Shown here piece after piece: positions 63,265-64,000 of a stretch of DNA of 64,000 nucleotides; position 1 is the first letter of the stretch; each line of letters starts with the position of its first letter. The notes under the pieces are model-generated. The model was given only the letters and a program-made list of their open reading frames with translations. It was not told the origin of the DNA and did not search any database. The position numbers were made by a program, and so were the translations under genes. Source of the DNA: Archangium gephyra (GTDB taxonomy: Bacteria > Myxococcota > Myxococcia > Myxococcales > Myxococcaceae). The DNA lies in the NCBI GenBank assembly GCA_003243425.1, contig QFQP01000003.1, positions 62,001 to 126,000 of the forward strand, read 5' to 3'.

Positions 63265-63531
63265 TCAGCCTCCCGCCATGGCAGCGACGAGGACGATCAC
63301 CGATCGCGCGGCGAGCGTCGTGCCCGGAGCGTCGCGCACGTCTTCGTCGTCGAAGAACACGCCGATGCTGCGCTTGAGCGAGCCTGCGTCCGTGAACAGC
63401 TTCGCGCGCAACGCAGTGTGCCGCGCACAGAGCGCCTCGAGGGCGAGACCAACGGTGTCGGCAGCCACCTTGACGCGCGACTGACCGTCGGCGAACGCGC
63501 GCAACGCCGCCGGTAACTCGACGGTCACCAT
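63265..63531 (-). CDS. ThiS/MoaD-like sulfur carrier protein
   Basis: An 88-residue beta-grasp protein (ATG 63531). The pattern MVTVELPAALRAFADGQSRVKV, LCARHTALRAKLF and AMAGG at the end is typical of ubiquitin-like sulfur carriers, with the Gly-Gly C-terminus that is adenylated and thiocarboxylated. The gene starts 7 bases inside the TusA-like gene's 3' end. It is likely charged by the ThiF/MoeB protein. Confidence 0.85.
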   Translation of the reverse strand: MVTVELPAALRAFADGQSRVKVAADTVGLALEALCARHTALRAKLFTDAGSLKRSIGVFFDDEDVRDAPGTTLAARSVIVLVAAMAGG

Positions 63532-63755
63532 CGCGCCCGCAGTCGCAGCCGCGACGTACCGTCGCCCAGGGCCGTCAATTCGAGCACCTCATGGCCTTCT
63601 TCTTTCGCGCTGCGAGGCACGTTGCGCAGCGGCTCGTCCCCGCGCAACAACACCTCCAGCTCGCCACCGTCGTCGAGCGTCTCGAGCGCGAGCTTCACGC
63701 GCACGTACGTCATGGGGCAGACCTCACGGGTGATGTCGATGCGGGCGGCTGACAT
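63525..63755 (-). CDS. TusA-family sulfur relay protein
   Basis: A 76-residue protein. ATG 63755 is the family start (MSAARIDITREVCPMTYVRVKLALE), with the sulfur-carrying Cys in VCPMT. Variants with CPMT commonly occur beside ThiS/MoaD-like and ThiF genes. It overlaps the ThiF/MoeB gene by 46 bases and the sulfur-carrier gene by 7, indicating a single transcript. Function is inferred as persulfide relay in this cluster. Confidence 0.88.
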   Translation of the reverse strand: MSAARIDITREVCPMTYVRVKLALETLDDGGELEVLLRGDEPLRNVPRSAKEEGHEVLELTALGDGTSRLRLRARW

Positions 63756-64000
63756 GCGGCGATGCTCTCTTCGTCGCTCAATACCGGCTTCGCTCCCGGC
63801 GCGCACGCGGCACAGTCGGCACGCTTGCGCACCTTGACCGCGCGAAACGAAAAAGAGTGACCGTCGATCACCTGGAGCGGCGCGATGCCCCGTTGCGCAT
63901 TCGGTCTCAAGGCGAGCGAAGCCTGAACGCCGCCCATCAACCCGGCCATGGAGCCCAGCACGCCCGCCTGCGCGCAGGTGGGCACGTCGTCGGGAGCGGT
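63710..64000 (-). CDS. ThiF/MoeB-type adenylyltransferase, C-terminal part (cut by right edge)
   Basis: The C-terminal 96 residues of a HesA/MoeB/ThiF protein; the gene extends beyond 64000. VPTCAQAGVLGSMAGLMGGVQASLAL matches the stretch after the catalytic Cys loop of MoeB, and a Zn-type CAAC pair follows. It is expected to adenylate the Gly-Gly tail of the ThiS/MoaD-like protein encoded downstream. Nucleotide-binding part not visible. Confidence 0.85.
   Translation of the reverse strand, partial: TAPDDVPTCAQAGVLGSMAGLMGGVQASLALRPNAQRGIAPLQVIDGHSFSFRAVKVRKRADCAACAPGAKPVLSDEESIAACQPPASTSPVRSAP

Overview
The window reads as chromosomal DNA of a GC-rich delta-type bacterium, almost certainly a myxobacterium (Myxococcota). 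The evidence is two proteins with a MYXO-CTERM sorting tail (28469-34195 and 58337-60976), two proteins with the AgmX/GltJ type C-terminal domain known from gliding-motility machines (45194-46414 and 56678-57529), a PilT motor with a long tail, an FHA-DUF4388 protein and many large lipoproteins. I see no insertion sequence, integrase, phage module, CRISPR array or rRNA. Coding density is high: no gene-free stretch exceeds 300 bases. The largest gap, 25907-26167, is a 21-bp tandem repeat.

Layout. 1-6347: sugar ABC transporter operon with a binding protein fused to its permease, plus a repeat-rich surface lipoprotein. 6386-8369: a convergent pair, a papain-like exported protein and a c-type-cytochrome-like lipoprotein. 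8434-8696: tRNA-Val and tRNA-Asp with promoter and terminator. 8770-15404: a membrane protein, DUF1571 protein, bestrophin, TonB-dependent receptor, thioredoxin-like protein and a degenerate metallo-beta-lactamase fold protein. 15388-22255: a large secreted lipoprotein diverging from a ferric-iron type ABC operon. 22266-27674: M61 peptidase, lipoprotein, RNase HII and a partner gene, then the rph-rdgB pair reading leftward and a small Cys-rich membrane protein.

27679-39045 is a long leftward block. recX, bamD, a membrane protein, a TPR protein, an FHA-DUF4388 protein and selD are tightly packed. A giant M36 protease with eight PKD-like repeats and a cell-wall amidase follow. 39106-45141 holds a 1501-residue Ala/Lys-rich repeat protein with an unusual hairpin leader, flanked by two genes of unknown function. 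45194-51642 holds an AgmX-type protein, pilT, rpsI, rplM, a Rep/UvrD helicase and a lytic transglycosylase, all leftward. 51706-52185 is a protein with 13 cysteines at exact three-residue spacing. 52189-61968 holds rlmI, a TPR-zincin lipoprotein, clpX, a GltJ-like mini protein, a ribbon-helix-helix regulator, an outer-membrane protein, a MYXO-CTERM protein and larE. 62007-64000 holds cysC and a sulfur-carrier cluster (ThiF/MoeB, TusA, ThiS/MoaD-like, and a shortened ThiF relative) running off the right edge.

The genes group into iron and sugar import, envelope biogenesis and secreted lipoproteins, surface motility, housekeeping (translation, RNA processing, proteolysis) and sulfur trafficking. 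The points I rate most worth pursuing are the 1501-residue repeat protein and its leader hairpin, the sulfur-carrier cluster with a ThiF relative lacking its nucleotide-binding core, the Cys-triplet protein, the binding protein-permease fusion and the 21-bp repeat array.
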